A DNA stretch of 64,000 nt from Stutzerimonas stutzeri (lineage in GTDB: Bacteria > Pseudomonadota > Gammaproteobacteria > Pseudomonadales > Pseudomonadaceae), in contig DGLA01000026.1 in NCBI GenBank assembly GCA_002387205.1, positions 96,302 through 160,301 on the forward strand, in the 5' to 3' direction. A program made the position numbers and the translations under genes. The first letter of the stretch is position 1. Every line of letters begins with the position of its first letter. This document shows, piece by piece, positions 38,793-47,325 of the stretch. The notes beneath the pieces are model-generated. The model was not told where the DNA came from and ran no database searches. It saw only the letters and a list, made by a program, of their open reading frames with translations.

Positions 38793-39750
38793 GGGCAGGC
38801 CTCCTGGCGGTCCAGTTGAACAAGCTAAGCAGGAATGCGCCGCCGGCCAGATGGAGGCGTAACCAATGCAGCACGCACAGGTGAAGCGACAGCGAAAGGT
38901 CGTACTGACGAACGCTTTGGCGCAGGCTAAGCAGGAAAGGGGGCAGCATGCTGAGCGAGGCACTGACCAGCGCTAGCGGAAACAGGCCTGCGATGACGGC
39001 GGTCAAGGCGACCAGTGACAACAGCCCATTGGCAAGGGCGAGCAGAGGAAAGCGTAGCAAGCGCCATCGGTCATGTTTCTCGTTGCGCATCAGTTGCAGG
39101 TGGCTGCCTTGACGCCAAAGCTCCTTGCCGAACCATTCGCGCCAGCAGCCTTCGTAGCCCCAGTGCAACACCGTTGGCGATTTGAGCAATAGCTGGCGCG
39201 CACCCTGGCGCTGCAAGCGCAGCCCAAGATCCTTGTCTTCCCCGGTACGCAACTCCTCATTGAAGCCGCCAGCGGCGTCGAACGTGGCTCGGCTCAGGCA
39301 AAGGTTGGCACTGGGTAGCCAGCTTGGACGAAGCTCGGCGCGTCCGGGCAGGCTCCGACGCTGCCAGGCGCGGGCATACCATGGGGCCTGAGCAGGGGTG
39401 TCACAGGCCAGCGAAAGCACGTCGGCATCCTTGCTGTCAATACGCATGGTCCACTGTTGCAGCCAATCGAGCGGTACTTCGATGTCTGCGTCAATGAAGG
39501 CCAGGTTGTCGTAGGTCGCCGCCGCCGCGCCGCGGTTGCGCAGCGCGCCGATATGAAGCCCCGGGTGGTGCAAGACGCGAGCACCGGCCGCCTCGGCGAG
39601 CGCGGGGCCTGTGTCGCGCGAGCCGTTGTCGACAACAATGAGTTCACAGGCCATTCCGGCCGCCTCGGCTGCGGCGCTAGCCGCGCGCAGCGTCCGGCTG
39701 ATGTGCCGGGCCTCATCGAACATGGGGATGACGATGCTGACTCCATTCAT
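38785..39750 (-). CDS. Glycosyltransferase family 2
   Basis: A 321-residue GT2 protein. It begins MNGVSIVIPMFDEARHISRTL, then shows LIVVDNGSRDTG and the metal-binding AFIDADIEVP. AGGFNEELRTGEDKDLGLR is the acceptor-site block. A C-terminal hydrophobic region (residues 235-310) suggests membrane attachment. The ATG at 39750 overlaps the polymerase stop (ATGA). It would transfer the second or third sugar of the repeat unit; donor and linkage cannot be read from the sequence. Confidence 0.9.
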   Translation of the reverse strand: MNGVSIVIPMFDEARHISRTLRAASAAAEAAGMACELIVVDNGSRDTGPALAEAAGARVLHHPGLHIGALRNRGAAAATYDNLAFIDADIEVPLDWLQQWTMRIDSKDADVLSLACDTPAQAPWYARAWQRRSLPGRAELRPSWLPSANLCLSRATFDAAGGFNEELRTGEDKDLGLRLQRQGARQLLLKSPTVLHWGYEGCWREWFGKELWRQGSHLQLMRNEKHDRWRLLRFPLLALANGLLSLVALTAVIAGLFPLALVSASLSMLPPFLLSLRQSVRQYDLSLSLHLCVLHWLRLHLAGGAFLLSLFNWTARRPARG

Positions 39751-41120
39751 GTCATCTGCCTGAAGCGTGGGAGTCGCGATTCGGCATCGAGCCGCAAATA
39801 GCCGGACAGGCCCAGCATGATCCACAGGTACTTGTGGTTGGGTGCACTGAGGAACATCAGGAACAACGCCATGGCCAGAAAGCTCAACGCCAGGTGGGTG
39901 GCCAGATCGGCTCGTTCGCCATCATTGCAGGCTTGCGAAGCCTGTCTTGCTCGCTCGAAGTTGCGCAGGCCGAGCAGGACTAAAGCGATGAACAGCAATC
40001 CGCCGGGAATGCCGATTTCGCTGAAAAGCTCCAGATAGGTATTGTGTGCGCGCCGGTAAAGGTCGGAGGTGCCCGCTTCCTCGGAAAAAGCCTTGGCGAA
40101 GCCGGTCGCGGCGTAGTGAACCGGAAAGGTGCCAGGGCCGCTGCCGACCAGGGGGTTGTCGCGGATCATGCGACTGCCGACCACCAGGTATGAGGCGCGG
40201 CGACCGAGGGAGGCGTCCTGATGGGCATTGATGCCGGATTTGAGTTCGACAAGCGATTTGATGCGTGCCACGTAATCGGCAGGCAGCGACATCAGGCCCA
40301 GCGGTGCTACGATCGCCGTCCCAAGCAGGACGAACCCCAGGTGGCGCGAACGGATTTGACGCAGCTCGGCGCGGTGATGCCAGAGCCCGATCAGCAAGCA
40401 ACCGATCAGTACCACCAGACCGGAGCGGGAGTCGGTCTTGGTCATTCCCGCCAGCAGCAGAAGTGTGACCGCCAGCCAGCCCAGTCTGGTCAGCAGGTGG
40501 CGTGCGCGCAGTGCGAGCCAGGCGGACATCGGCGCGGCAAAGGCGATCAGCAGGGCGAAATAGTTGGCATCTTCGAGCAGGCCGATGGCGCGACCGCCAA
40601 CCTGATGCTTGGCCGACACCAGCGCCAGCGCACAGGTCGCGGCAACGCTTAGCGACACCAGCCTGAACAGCATTTTCACGTCCAGCTCCGCAGCAACCAG
40701 TACGGTAATGAAGAACAGTGCCAGCCCCACGGCCAGCTCGCGCAGGTGTCCCAGAGACAGGCCGAGGCGTTCACTGAACATCAGGCTGATCAGGTAAGCG
40801 AGCATGAACAGCACGAGGGGTCGCCAAAGGTTGTTGCGCAGGCGCGCCTCAGGCAACTGCCTCAGCAGCAGTTGCACGGCGAGGATTCCGATCATCGACA
40901 CGCCCAGCAGCTTTGCCCCGGTAAATTCAGTGCCCTTGAACAAGCCTTCGAACGGCACCAGGGCGGCGATGCCCAGTAACCCCCAGGCCGGCCGGCGATA
41001 GAGCGCGGCCAGCCCAGCCAGGCCAATGACCACGAATGGCGCGAGGAACGGCCACGGGCTGGCCAAAAGTCCCAGGCAGAGCAGTGCCAGCAAGGCACCC
41101 ATGGCGGTGGCTGCGATCAT
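39747..41120 (-). CDS. O-antigen ligase/Wzy-like polysaccharide polymerase
   Basis: A 457-residue integral membrane protein with about 11-12 helices. It has the Wzy_C/O-antigen ligase motif GSGPGTFPVHY ... RRAHNTYLELFSEIGIPGG in a large periplasmic loop. Inside a Wzx-dependent cluster with Wzz-like and Wza-like genes this protein is most simply the polymerase that joins repeat units on the periplasmic side. The start at 41120 is chosen because it overlaps the preceding stop (ATGA), like most genes of this operon; an ATG at 41159 is the alternative. Confidence 0.85.
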   Translation of the reverse strand: MIAATAMGALLALLCLGLLASPWPFLAPFVVIGLAGLAALYRRPAWGLLGIAALVPFEGLFKGTEFTGAKLLGVSMIGILAVQLLLRQLPEARLRNNLWRPLVLFMLAYLISLMFSERLGLSLGHLRELAVGLALFFITVLVAAELDVKMLFRLVSLSVAATCALALVSAKHQVGGRAIGLLEDANYFALLIAFAAPMSAWLALRARHLLTRLGWLAVTLLLLAGMTKTDSRSGLVVLIGCLLIGLWHHRAELRQIRSRHLGFVLLGTAIVAPLGLMSLPADYVARIKSLVELKSGINAHQDASLGRRASYLVVGSRMIRDNPLVGSGPGTFPVHYAATGFAKAFSEEAGTSDLYRRAHNTYLELFSEIGIPGGLLFIALVLLGLRNFERARQASQACNDGERADLATHLALSFLAMALFLMFLSAPNHKYLWIMLGLSGYLRLDAESRLPRFRQMT

Positions 41121-42193
41121 CCGGCAAGGCCTCTGGCGCGCTGATAAAGCTGTCCCCAACGTTCAGCGAGGACGGGAAGGTGATAGCGACCGAGTTGCGT
41201 CAATCTCCCCTGCGTGGTGAGGCGGCTGGCGAGGCCGGCGTCACAGACCAGGCGTTCGATCTGCGTGGCGAGCGAAGCGCAGTCGCCCGGTGCCGCCAGC
41301 AAGCCGTCATGCTCGTGCCTGATCATGTCCGGTACGCCACCAACCGCGAATGCGGCCACCGGTGTGCCGGCCTGCAGGGCCTCCAGCAGAATCATGGGGG
41401 TTCCCTCGGTGCGGGAGCTAATGACCAATGCCGATAAACGCCCTAGCCATGCCCGCATGTCCTGCTGGTAGCCCGGCAATGGTATGCGCGCCGTCAATCC
41501 GGCCGAGTTTATGCGGGTTTGGAGCGTGTCACGCTCGTCGCCCTCTCCAAGGAGCACGGCATGCCAGTCCGGGTGACGCTGCAGCAGGGGGATCACGGTG
41601 TCGAGGAAGAGGTCGGGGCCCTTTTCGCTGCTCAGGCGACCGACGTAGCCGATCAGCGGGCCGCTGCCTGACGCGGCAGCCATAACCGGTGCCGCTTCCG
41701 GGAGCCCGTTGGGGATCACCTCAAGCTTCTCCGGGCGAACCCCCGCCGCGCAGTGGATGCGCTCAATGCTGTCTGCCACGCAGACGACCTGGCGCACCTG
41801 CGGAAAACGGCACAGCTGCAGGCTCACACGGGTGTAGAGCCGCTGCTTGCGGCTACGCGGCGTAAATCCGTGCTGCGTGATGACCAAGGGCAGGTTGAAC
41901 AGCGAGGCGGCGACCCAGCCGAACAGCATGCCCTTGAAGTTGTGCGCATTGATCAAGGGCCGCTCGGCGCGCCGTTGGCGCACATGTCGCAACAGCGCGG
42001 CCAGGCCCTGGCAGGCGAGGCTGTCCACACCTGCCTGGCGGAAGCGTTCGATCAATGCCGAGGGAGCATCCAGAAACATCACCTGGTGCTGTCCCGGCGT
42101 TCCCAGACAATGATCCAGCAGCATGCGTTCCGCCCCGTAGAAGCCGCCGCTGCTGATCAGATGAATGACCGGCAGGGTCGCTGGCCGCATCAT
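41117..42193 (-). CDS. Glycosyltransferase family 4
   Basis: A 358-residue GT-B fold retaining glycosyltransferase. The N-domain starts with VIHLISSGGFYGAERMLL and the C-domain shows IGYVGRLSSEKGPDLFLD and the donor-binding EGTPMILLEALQAGTPVAAFAVGG (E-x7-E). It is soluble or peripherally membrane bound and would extend the lipid-linked unit. The start is placed at the ATG at 42193, just past the chain-length gene; the more upstream frame would run into that gene. Confidence 0.9.
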   Translation of the reverse strand: MMRPATLPVIHLISSGGFYGAERMLLDHCLGTPGQHQVMFLDAPSALIERFRQAGVDSLACQGLAALLRHVRQRRAERPLINAHNFKGMLFGWVAASLFNLPLVITQHGFTPRSRKQRLYTRVSLQLCRFPQVRQVVCVADSIERIHCAAGVRPEKLEVIPNGLPEAAPVMAAASGSGPLIGYVGRLSSEKGPDLFLDTVIPLLQRHPDWHAVLLGEGDERDTLQTRINSAGLTARIPLPGYQQDMRAWLGRLSALVISSRTEGTPMILLEALQAGTPVAAFAVGGVPDMIRHEHDGLLAAPGDCASLATQIERLVCDAGLASRLTTQGRLTQLGRYHLPVLAERWGQLYQRARGLAG

Positions 42194-42198
42194 TTTTT

Positions 42199-43809
42199 TC
42201 ACTTGCGTATCCAGTACCAGACCCATGGCCAGCTCCAGGCCTTTGGTTTCGGAGGTTGCGCAGCCTCTTTCTCGTTGATTACGAGCAACACCGGTAAACC
42301 GAGATGCTCCGTAAGCTGCGCCGAATGTTTGAAACGATGGTCGAAGAACTCACGCAGGTAACCAAGCGCTACGGCAAGCATGAGCCCGGTCAACAGGCCG
42401 AGCGGCACGATCAGCATAGGTTTGGGAAAGGCCGGTTCCGTGGGCTCGTAGGGCCAGCTGAGCACCCGGGCATTGGAGGCGCTGCCGTCGAGCAAGCCCT
42501 GGGACCGGCTCTCTTCATAGCGCTGGGTATAGGTGAAGAACGCCTTGTGGAGGGCATCGATTTCCGTATCGAACAGGCGAAGCTGTGCCTGCACGTTCTG
42601 CAAGACGCCTACGCGAGCCTTGTATTCATCTATGCGCGTGGTTTTCTGCCCAATCACCTGCTGCAATGTGGTGAGTTCACTCTTGCGCTCGAGTATCCGG
42701 TTCTCCACGACCTTGAGGAACTGATCGCGCGTGCGGCCGATCCGCTCACGTTGTTGTTTTACCGGCAGGCTATCTTCCTGAAACGAGGCGGTTGCATTGC
42801 CGTAGCTGCTGACCTGATCGATCAGTTTTTCGCCGAGTTGCTTGATTTCGCGGTCTTCATAAGCAGCGTTATCGACCGTATGGGTGAAGGTGAACGGGAA
42901 GGTCCCTTCATTAACGCTGGCCTTGCGGGCTGAGGCGAGATTGGTAGTGAGGTAATCGAGCCAGCGCCGGTTCTCCAGGAGGCGGTCACGGTACAGATTC
43001 AGCGCCTGTTCTTCCGTGTTGATCGCATTCAGGCGAAAGGTGATTTCTTCCTTGGGGTCCGACGCGCCGATGCTTTCGAGCAGAGCTCTGCGACGTTCCT
43101 CCAGCTCTCCGATGCGAACCTGGTACTGGCTCTTTTTCTGTTCGAAAAAGGACTCGGGGAGGTCATTGGATTGCAGGTTCTGGCGGCTCTTGAGGTAATT
43201 TTCCAGAAGACGGGTAACCAGTCGCGTGCCGAGTTCGGGATCGGCGAAGCTGTAGCTCACGGAGATGACGTTGGACCCGGGCAGGGTTTCCACCGTGAGC
43301 GCGGCGCTGGCCTGTTCGGTCAGGGCATCGACAGTGCCGTCGCGCACCGGGTCGATTTCAAGCCCTACCGCGCTGCGCAGCGGATTGATGACATGCTCGC
43401 GCAGCGGATTGGCGACATAGGTGCGCAGCGGCTCCGTCACCAGGCTATTAACGATGCCTTTGCTAGGGCGGTAGACACCTTCCTCATAGAGTTGGCGAAC
43501 GGTTTCGCGCATCAGCGAGGGCGAGCGAAGAATGTTGCTTTCCGTTTCCATGTCGGCGAGTGACGGCGGCAGGAATTTGTCCGTCTCCTGGCTGAGCGCT
43601 GTGTTAGCGTCGCTCTGGGGCAGCTTCTTGGACTGCACCAAGACCTCGGCGGTGATGTCGAAGGTCTGCTTGAGCAGCAACGGCAACAATAGTGTGATGA
43701 CGGCAAAGACCAGAAATACCCGCTTGATCAACTGGCGGTTGGCAAAGAAGATCCGTAGGAATTCATGCAGGTAGTTTTCGTTCGGAGGCACGACGTGCAG
43801 ATTGTTCAA
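42199..43809 (-). CDS. Polysaccharide chain-length determinant (Wzz/GumC type)
   Basis: A 536-residue polysaccharide co-polymerase. Two membrane helices (about 29-48 and 468-490) bracket a long periplasmic coiled-coil domain (about 200-430; ELEERRRALLESI, IDEYKARVGVLQNV). The second helix is preceded by a proline-rich block (PTEPAFPKPMLIVPLG), typical of Wzz/PCP proteins. It sets polymer length and links polymerase to exporter. The TTG start at 43809 overlaps the exporter stop (TTGA) and has AAGGA upstream. No kinase domain is fused; a kinase-like gene lies two genes upstream. Confidence 0.88.
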   Translation of the reverse strand: MNNLHVVPPNENYLHEFLRIFFANRQLIKRVFLVFAVITLLLPLLLKQTFDITAEVLVQSKKLPQSDANTALSQETDKFLPPSLADMETESNILRSPSLMRETVRQLYEEGVYRPSKGIVNSLVTEPLRTYVANPLREHVINPLRSAVGLEIDPVRDGTVDALTEQASAALTVETLPGSNVISVSYSFADPELGTRLVTRLLENYLKSRQNLQSNDLPESFFEQKKSQYQVRIGELEERRRALLESIGASDPKEEITFRLNAINTEEQALNLYRDRLLENRRWLDYLTTNLASARKASVNEGTFPFTFTHTVDNAAYEDREIKQLGEKLIDQVSSYGNATASFQEDSLPVKQQRERIGRTRDQFLKVVENRILERKSELTTLQQVIGQKTTRIDEYKARVGVLQNVQAQLRLFDTEIDALHKAFFTYTQRYEESRSQGLLDGSASNARVLSWPYEPTEPAFPKPMLIVPLGLLTGLMLAVALGYLREFFDHRFKHSAQLTEHLGLPVLLVINEKEAAQPPKPKAWSWPWVWYWIRK

Positions 43810-44840
43810 TTGTCGTCATCCTTCTTGTCGACCCGGTAAGAGTCTTCATCCTTGTTGTCGACCCGGTAAGAAAAGCCGAAGCCGATTCCATTGAACAACA
43901 GGACATCAGCGACCTGTCTGCTGATTTCTCCGGCGCGCCCCAGCTTGGTCTTCGGGACATAAAGCAAATCGTCCGGTTGCAGGTAGGCGAAGATATCGGC
44001 CGAGGCGTTTAGCGCATTGCTGACGTCGTACAGACGCGCTTCCATCTGGTCGCCCTTGCGGCGCATGATCACCACCGAATCCAGGCGGGCCAGCGGACTG
44101 GCGCCGTGCGCTAGAGTAAGCGCCTCGAGCACCGAGACAGGCCGACGGATCGGGTAGACGCCTGGCTGGGTCACCTCACCGAGTACGAAAATCTCGTTCG
44201 CTGTTGTGCTCTTGAGCAGCGCGTCCACTTGGACATTGGCTGCATGGGCGGCGTAGCGCTCGTTGAGCGTGGTATTGAGTTGGGCAAGTGTCATGCCTTG
44301 CAACGCTACCGCTCCGATGAGCGGAAACATGGCGCGACCGTCGGAGCCGACGGTAATTTCCCGGCTGAGGCCGGTCGCGGGATGGTTGAGCGTCAGGCGC
44401 AGGTTTTCTTCAGCGGTGAGCGGACGCGGTATCGACAGGGAGACAACCGGCCGCTTGAGTATCTTTCGATACCCATCGATGACCTTGCCCTGCGCTTGCA
44501 GGGCCGTCAGGCCGGCCAGCGCCATCGTGCCGACATAAGGCAGCTCGATGGTGCCGTCGGGCATGACCAACTTAGTACCGCTGAGCTCCGGTGCGGTGAG
44601 GAAGTTGATCTCCACCTGGTCCCCTGCCTGGATGCGGTAGGCTTGAGGGCTTGTGTGGTCGATATAGAAGATGACGTCCAGCACGTCCTGCGGGCGTAGG
44701 GTCTTCTCGATCGTGAATACCTCCGTGCGCAGCGCGTCGGAGGGTGCAGCCGTGATGATCCCTGCGGGCATATGCTGTACTGCCGGGCTGGCACAGCCGA
44801 CCAGAGCCAGCATCAGAGGTATCGGTTTGAGATTCATCAT
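43806..44840 (-). CDS. Outer-membrane polysaccharide export lipoprotein (Wza/GumB type)
   Basis: A 344-residue OPX protein. A lipoprotein signal (MMNLKPIPLMLALVGC, Cys16) is followed by the polysaccharide-export domain (YRIQAGDQVEINFLTAPELSG) and SLBB repeats (EIFVLGEVTQPGVYPIRRPVSVLEAL). It would form the outer-membrane channel for the polymer. Its C-terminus ends in two near-identical decapeptides (SYRVDNKDED, SYRVDKKDDD) from a 30-base tandem duplication. The gene is 6 bases past the kinase-like gene and overlaps the chain-length gene. Confidence 0.9.
   Translation of the reverse strand: MMNLKPIPLMLALVGCASPAVQHMPAGIITAAPSDALRTEVFTIEKTLRPQDVLDVIFYIDHTSPQAYRIQAGDQVEINFLTAPELSGTKLVMPDGTIELPYVGTMALAGLTALQAQGKVIDGYRKILKRPVVSLSIPRPLTAEENLRLTLNHPATGLSREITVGSDGRAMFPLIGAVALQGMTLAQLNTTLNERYAAHAANVQVDALLKSTTANEIFVLGEVTQPGVYPIRRPVSVLEALTLAHGASPLARLDSVVIMRRKGDQMEARLYDVSNALNASADIFAYLQPDDLLYVPKTKLGRAGEISRQVADVLLFNGIGFGFSYRVDNKDEDSYRVDKKDDDN
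43811..43870. repeat. 30-base tandem duplication at the 3' end of the exporter gene
   Basis: Two 30-base copies (43811-43840 and 43841-43870) differ at only a few positions. They add an acidic decapeptide to the exporter C-terminus and keep the reading frame. Confidence 0.85.
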
Positions 44841-44846
44841 GACGGC

Positions 44847-45494
44847 TCAGAGTTGGTCATAGACCCATTTGGGCATGTAGTACTTGCGCGCGTTAAGCAC
44901 GCTTCCCATCAACTTGGCCCCCGCCTGCGAGAGGCGCTGGGCAGCAGCTTGGGCGACTTCCCAGCGCGTTTCTTCTGCCCGTACCACCAGTATCACTCCG
45001 TCGACAAGCGAGCCGATGGTCAGCGTATCGCCGCCGGTGTAGACGGCTTCCCCATCGATCACTACGAAGCGGTAGCGATCGCTGAGTTGCGAGAGGAGTT
45101 GCCTTAGCTGCTCTGTCGACAATCCTCGGCTGCCATTCCTCCGTTGACCCAGCGGAAGCAGGTGGAACGGGTGGCTGGGAAGCTCGAGCAAGCAAGCATC
45201 CAGCGATGAGGCGCTGTCGGCAGCGGCCAGGTCCAAGAAACCTGGCTGGTCTTCCAGCCCCAGCTGACGGGTTATGCTGGCAGAGGACAGGCTCGCATCA
45301 ATCAGCACCACCTTTCCGCTGCAGGCTGCCGCCAGCTGCTGGACCATCGTGATGGCGCTGGTCGTCACGCCGCAGCCGTTGTTTGCAGCGGTCATCAGCA
45401 AGACCTGCCGTTCCTGATCGAGAACGGTGGAGGCGAGGTTGATCTCGCTGGGGGTGGCAACATCCAGACGTATGGTCGGAAGTGAGCCGTCCAT
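44847..45494 (-). CDS. BY-kinase-like P-loop protein with degenerate Walker A
   Basis: A 215-residue cytoplasmic protein of the CpsD/CapB (ParA/MinD-like) group normally acting as tyrosine autokinase with Wzz proteins. The Walker A region reads NNGCGVTTSAI (39-49): the usual lysine of GxGKST is Val43. Walker A' is VVLIDASLSS and Walker B is FVVIDGEAV. The C-terminus has only YYMPKWVYDQL, not a long tyrosine cluster. It is therefore probably kinase-deficient, possibly a structural partner of the chain-length protein. Position is typical, between the initiating transferase and the exporter; its start overlaps the transferase stop by one base (TAATG). Confidence 0.8.
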   Translation of the reverse strand: MDGSLPTIRLDVATPSEINLASTVLDQERQVLLMTAANNGCGVTTSAITMVQQLAAACSGKVVLIDASLSSASITRQLGLEDQPGFLDLAAADSASSLDACLLELPSHPFHLLPLGQRRNGSRGLSTEQLRQLLSQLSDRYRFVVIDGEAVYTGGDTLTIGSLVDGVILVVRAEETRWEVAQAAAQRLSQAGAKLMGSVLNARKYYMPKWVYDQL

Positions 45495-46264
45495 TAGCTT
45501 GCTCCATGGCCGCTGACGACCTTGAAAGGGGTTTTCAACAGGATCCTCAAGTCCAGCCAGGGGCTTTGACGGGTGATATAGGCTAGATCAAGAGCGACAC
45601 GATCATCGAAATCGATATCACTGCGGCCGGATATCTGCCAAAGGCCGGTGATGCCGGGATAGATGCTCAGCCGCACGAGGTGATGGCTGTGATAGCGATG
45701 CGCGTCGAACGAAGTTGGCCGTGGCCCAACCAGGCGCATTTCTCCACGTACTACGTTAAACAGATTGGGTAGTTCGTCGAGGCTGGAGCGCCGTAGCCAT
45801 TTTCCAATGGTGGTCACCCGTGGATCGCGGTCAATCTTGAAATCCACCGAGTCGGCGCCGTGTTTGTTCAGGTGGCGCAGGCTCTCCTTCAACTCTTCGG
45901 CGTTCACCACCATGGTACGGAACTTGAACATGCCGAAGCGGCGACCGCGAAAGCCCGTACGCTCCTGGATGAAAAAAACGGGGCCCGGACTGGTAATTTT
46001 GATGATGAGCGCAATGGTAAGTAGCAACGGCGATAGCAGAACAAGCATCGAAGCCGCGGACAGGGCTTCGGTTATGCGCTTGGTTCGCGAAAGGCTCCAC
46101 GGCGTCCCTCCGGGGCGGCCTGTCAACCAACCTCGGTGCTGAAGCAGGACGGCCGCATCGATCTGGCTGCGCAAGGCTGGGTTGCGGCGTTTCTCGTGTC
46201 CTCGACGGGGCTTCTCGACGCTGCGCTCCGGTGCCCTTTGCTCGATAGGCGTATCTGTCATCAT
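45494..46264 (-). CDS. Initiating phosphoglycosyl transferase (bacterial sugar transferase)
   Basis: A 256-residue monotopic phosphoglycosyl transferase. After about 60 polar residues comes one membrane helix (about 68-92), then KFRTMVVNAEE, the RDPRVTTIGKWLRRSSLDELPNLFNVVRGEM block and LVGPRP, all diagnostic of PF02397. It transfers a sugar phosphate to undecaprenyl phosphate and so starts the repeat unit. It lacks the extra four-helix N-terminal domain of WcaJ. It overlaps the epimerase gene (ATGA). Confidence 0.92.
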   Translation of the reverse strand: MMTDTPIEQRAPERSVEKPRRGHEKRRNPALRSQIDAAVLLQHRGWLTGRPGGTPWSLSRTKRITEALSAASMLVLLSPLLLTIALIIKITSPGPVFFIQERTGFRGRRFGMFKFRTMVVNAEELKESLRHLNKHGADSVDFKIDRDPRVTTIGKWLRRSSLDELPNLFNVVRGEMRLVGPRPTSFDAHRYHSHHLVRLSIYPGITGLWQISGRSDIDFDDRVALDLAYITRQSPWLDLRILLKTPFKVVSGHGAS

Positions 46265-47325
46265 GCGACTTCTCCGTTGGGTACGGAGCAGCTGTCGGCT
46301 ACCGGAACGCTGACCGGAAATAAGTAATAGTCACGGAACCATGCGACGAATCGTGCCAGGCCATCCTCAAGACAGGTAAGCGGCGTGAAGCCGATCGCCT
46401 CTTCCAATGCACTGGCGTCTGCGCAGGTATTAATCACATCACCGGGCTGCAAGGGCAGCAATTGCAGCTCGGCCGGTCTACCGAGCAGACGCGCCAGCGT
46501 GTCGACATAGATGCGCAGATGAACAGGACGGTTACCGCCGATGTTATACAGGCGCCAGGGAGCCATGCTGGTCGAGGGGTTCGGTTCCTCGGGGTTCCAG
46601 TTCTGATCGATGCTGGGAGGTTGCGGCAACAGGCGAACCAGGCTTTCGACGATGTCATCAATGTAGGTGAAGTCCCGCTGGTGCTCACCGTGGTTGAACA
46701 GCTTCAATGGCTGCCCGTAGCTGATGGCGTTGGCGAACAGCATGGGTGACATGTCCGGACGGCCCCAGGGGCCATAGACCGTGAAGAAGCGAAGCCCGGT
46801 CGCTGGAATGCCGAACAAGTGACTGTAGCTATGGGCCATGACCTCATTGGCCTTCTTGCTGGCGGCATACAGCGACAGGGGATGATCCGTATTGTGCTGT
46901 TCGGAATAAGGCGTGCGGTGGTTGGCTCCGTACACAGAGCTGGAGGACGCGAAGATCAGGTGTTTCACAGGATGACGGCGACAGGCCTCAAGGAGATTCA
47001 GGAACCCGGCGAAATTGCTATCGAGATAGGCGCGGGGATTGTCCAGCGAATAGCGCACGCCCGCCTGTGCTGCGAGATGGATGACCGCCTCTGGACGATG
47101 CTTCGCGAATAGCTGTTCAAGCTTGCGGTCGTCTTCCAGGTTGATACGGCACAGAAGGAAATCGCCTGCCGTTTCTCGTACCCAGCGTACCCGATCTTCC
47201 TTGAGCTGCGGGTTGTAGTAGTCATTGAAGTTATCCACCCCGATAACCTCATGGCCTTCTTGCAACAGGCGCAGTGTGGTATGAGCGCCAATGAATCCGG
47301 CCGCTCCAGTGACTAACGTTTTCAT
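46261..47325 (-). CDS. NAD-dependent epimerase, probably UDP-glucuronate 4-epimerase
   Basis: A 354-residue short-chain-dehydrogenase-type epimerase. The NAD site is GAAGFIGAH and the catalytic triad includes SSSSVYG and Tyr153-Lys157 (YAASKK). GVRYSLDNPRAYLDSNFAGFLNLLEA and RFFTVYGPWGRPDMSPMLF match UDP-glucuronate 4-epimerases of the CapI/LpsL group. With the adjacent UDP-glucose dehydrogenase it would supply UDP-GalA from UDP-GlcA. Substrate choice is inferred from family resemblance and context. Confidence 0.85.
   Translation of the reverse strand: MKTLVTGAAGFIGAHTTLRLLQEGHEVIGVDNFNDYYNPQLKEDRVRWVRETAGDFLLCRINLEDDRKLEQLFAKHRPEAVIHLAAQAGVRYSLDNPRAYLDSNFAGFLNLLEACRRHPVKHLIFASSSSVYGANHRTPYSEQHNTDHPLSLYAASKKANEVMAHSYSHLFGIPATGLRFFTVYGPWGRPDMSPMLFANAISYGQPLKLFNHGEHQRDFTYIDDIVESLVRLLPQPPSIDQNWNPEEPNPSTSMAPWRLYNIGGNRPVHLRIYVDTLARLLGRPAELQLLPLQPGDVINTCADASALEEAIGFTPLTCLEDGLARFVAWFRDYYLFPVSVPVADSCSVPNGEVA

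Noticed and set aside
39747..41120. Lipopolysaccharide O-antigen ligase (WaaL) rather than polymerase
   Set aside because: The family motif fits both, but the context (Wzx-, Wzz- and Wza-type genes, no core lipopolysaccharide genes) favours a polymerase; kept as an alternative only.
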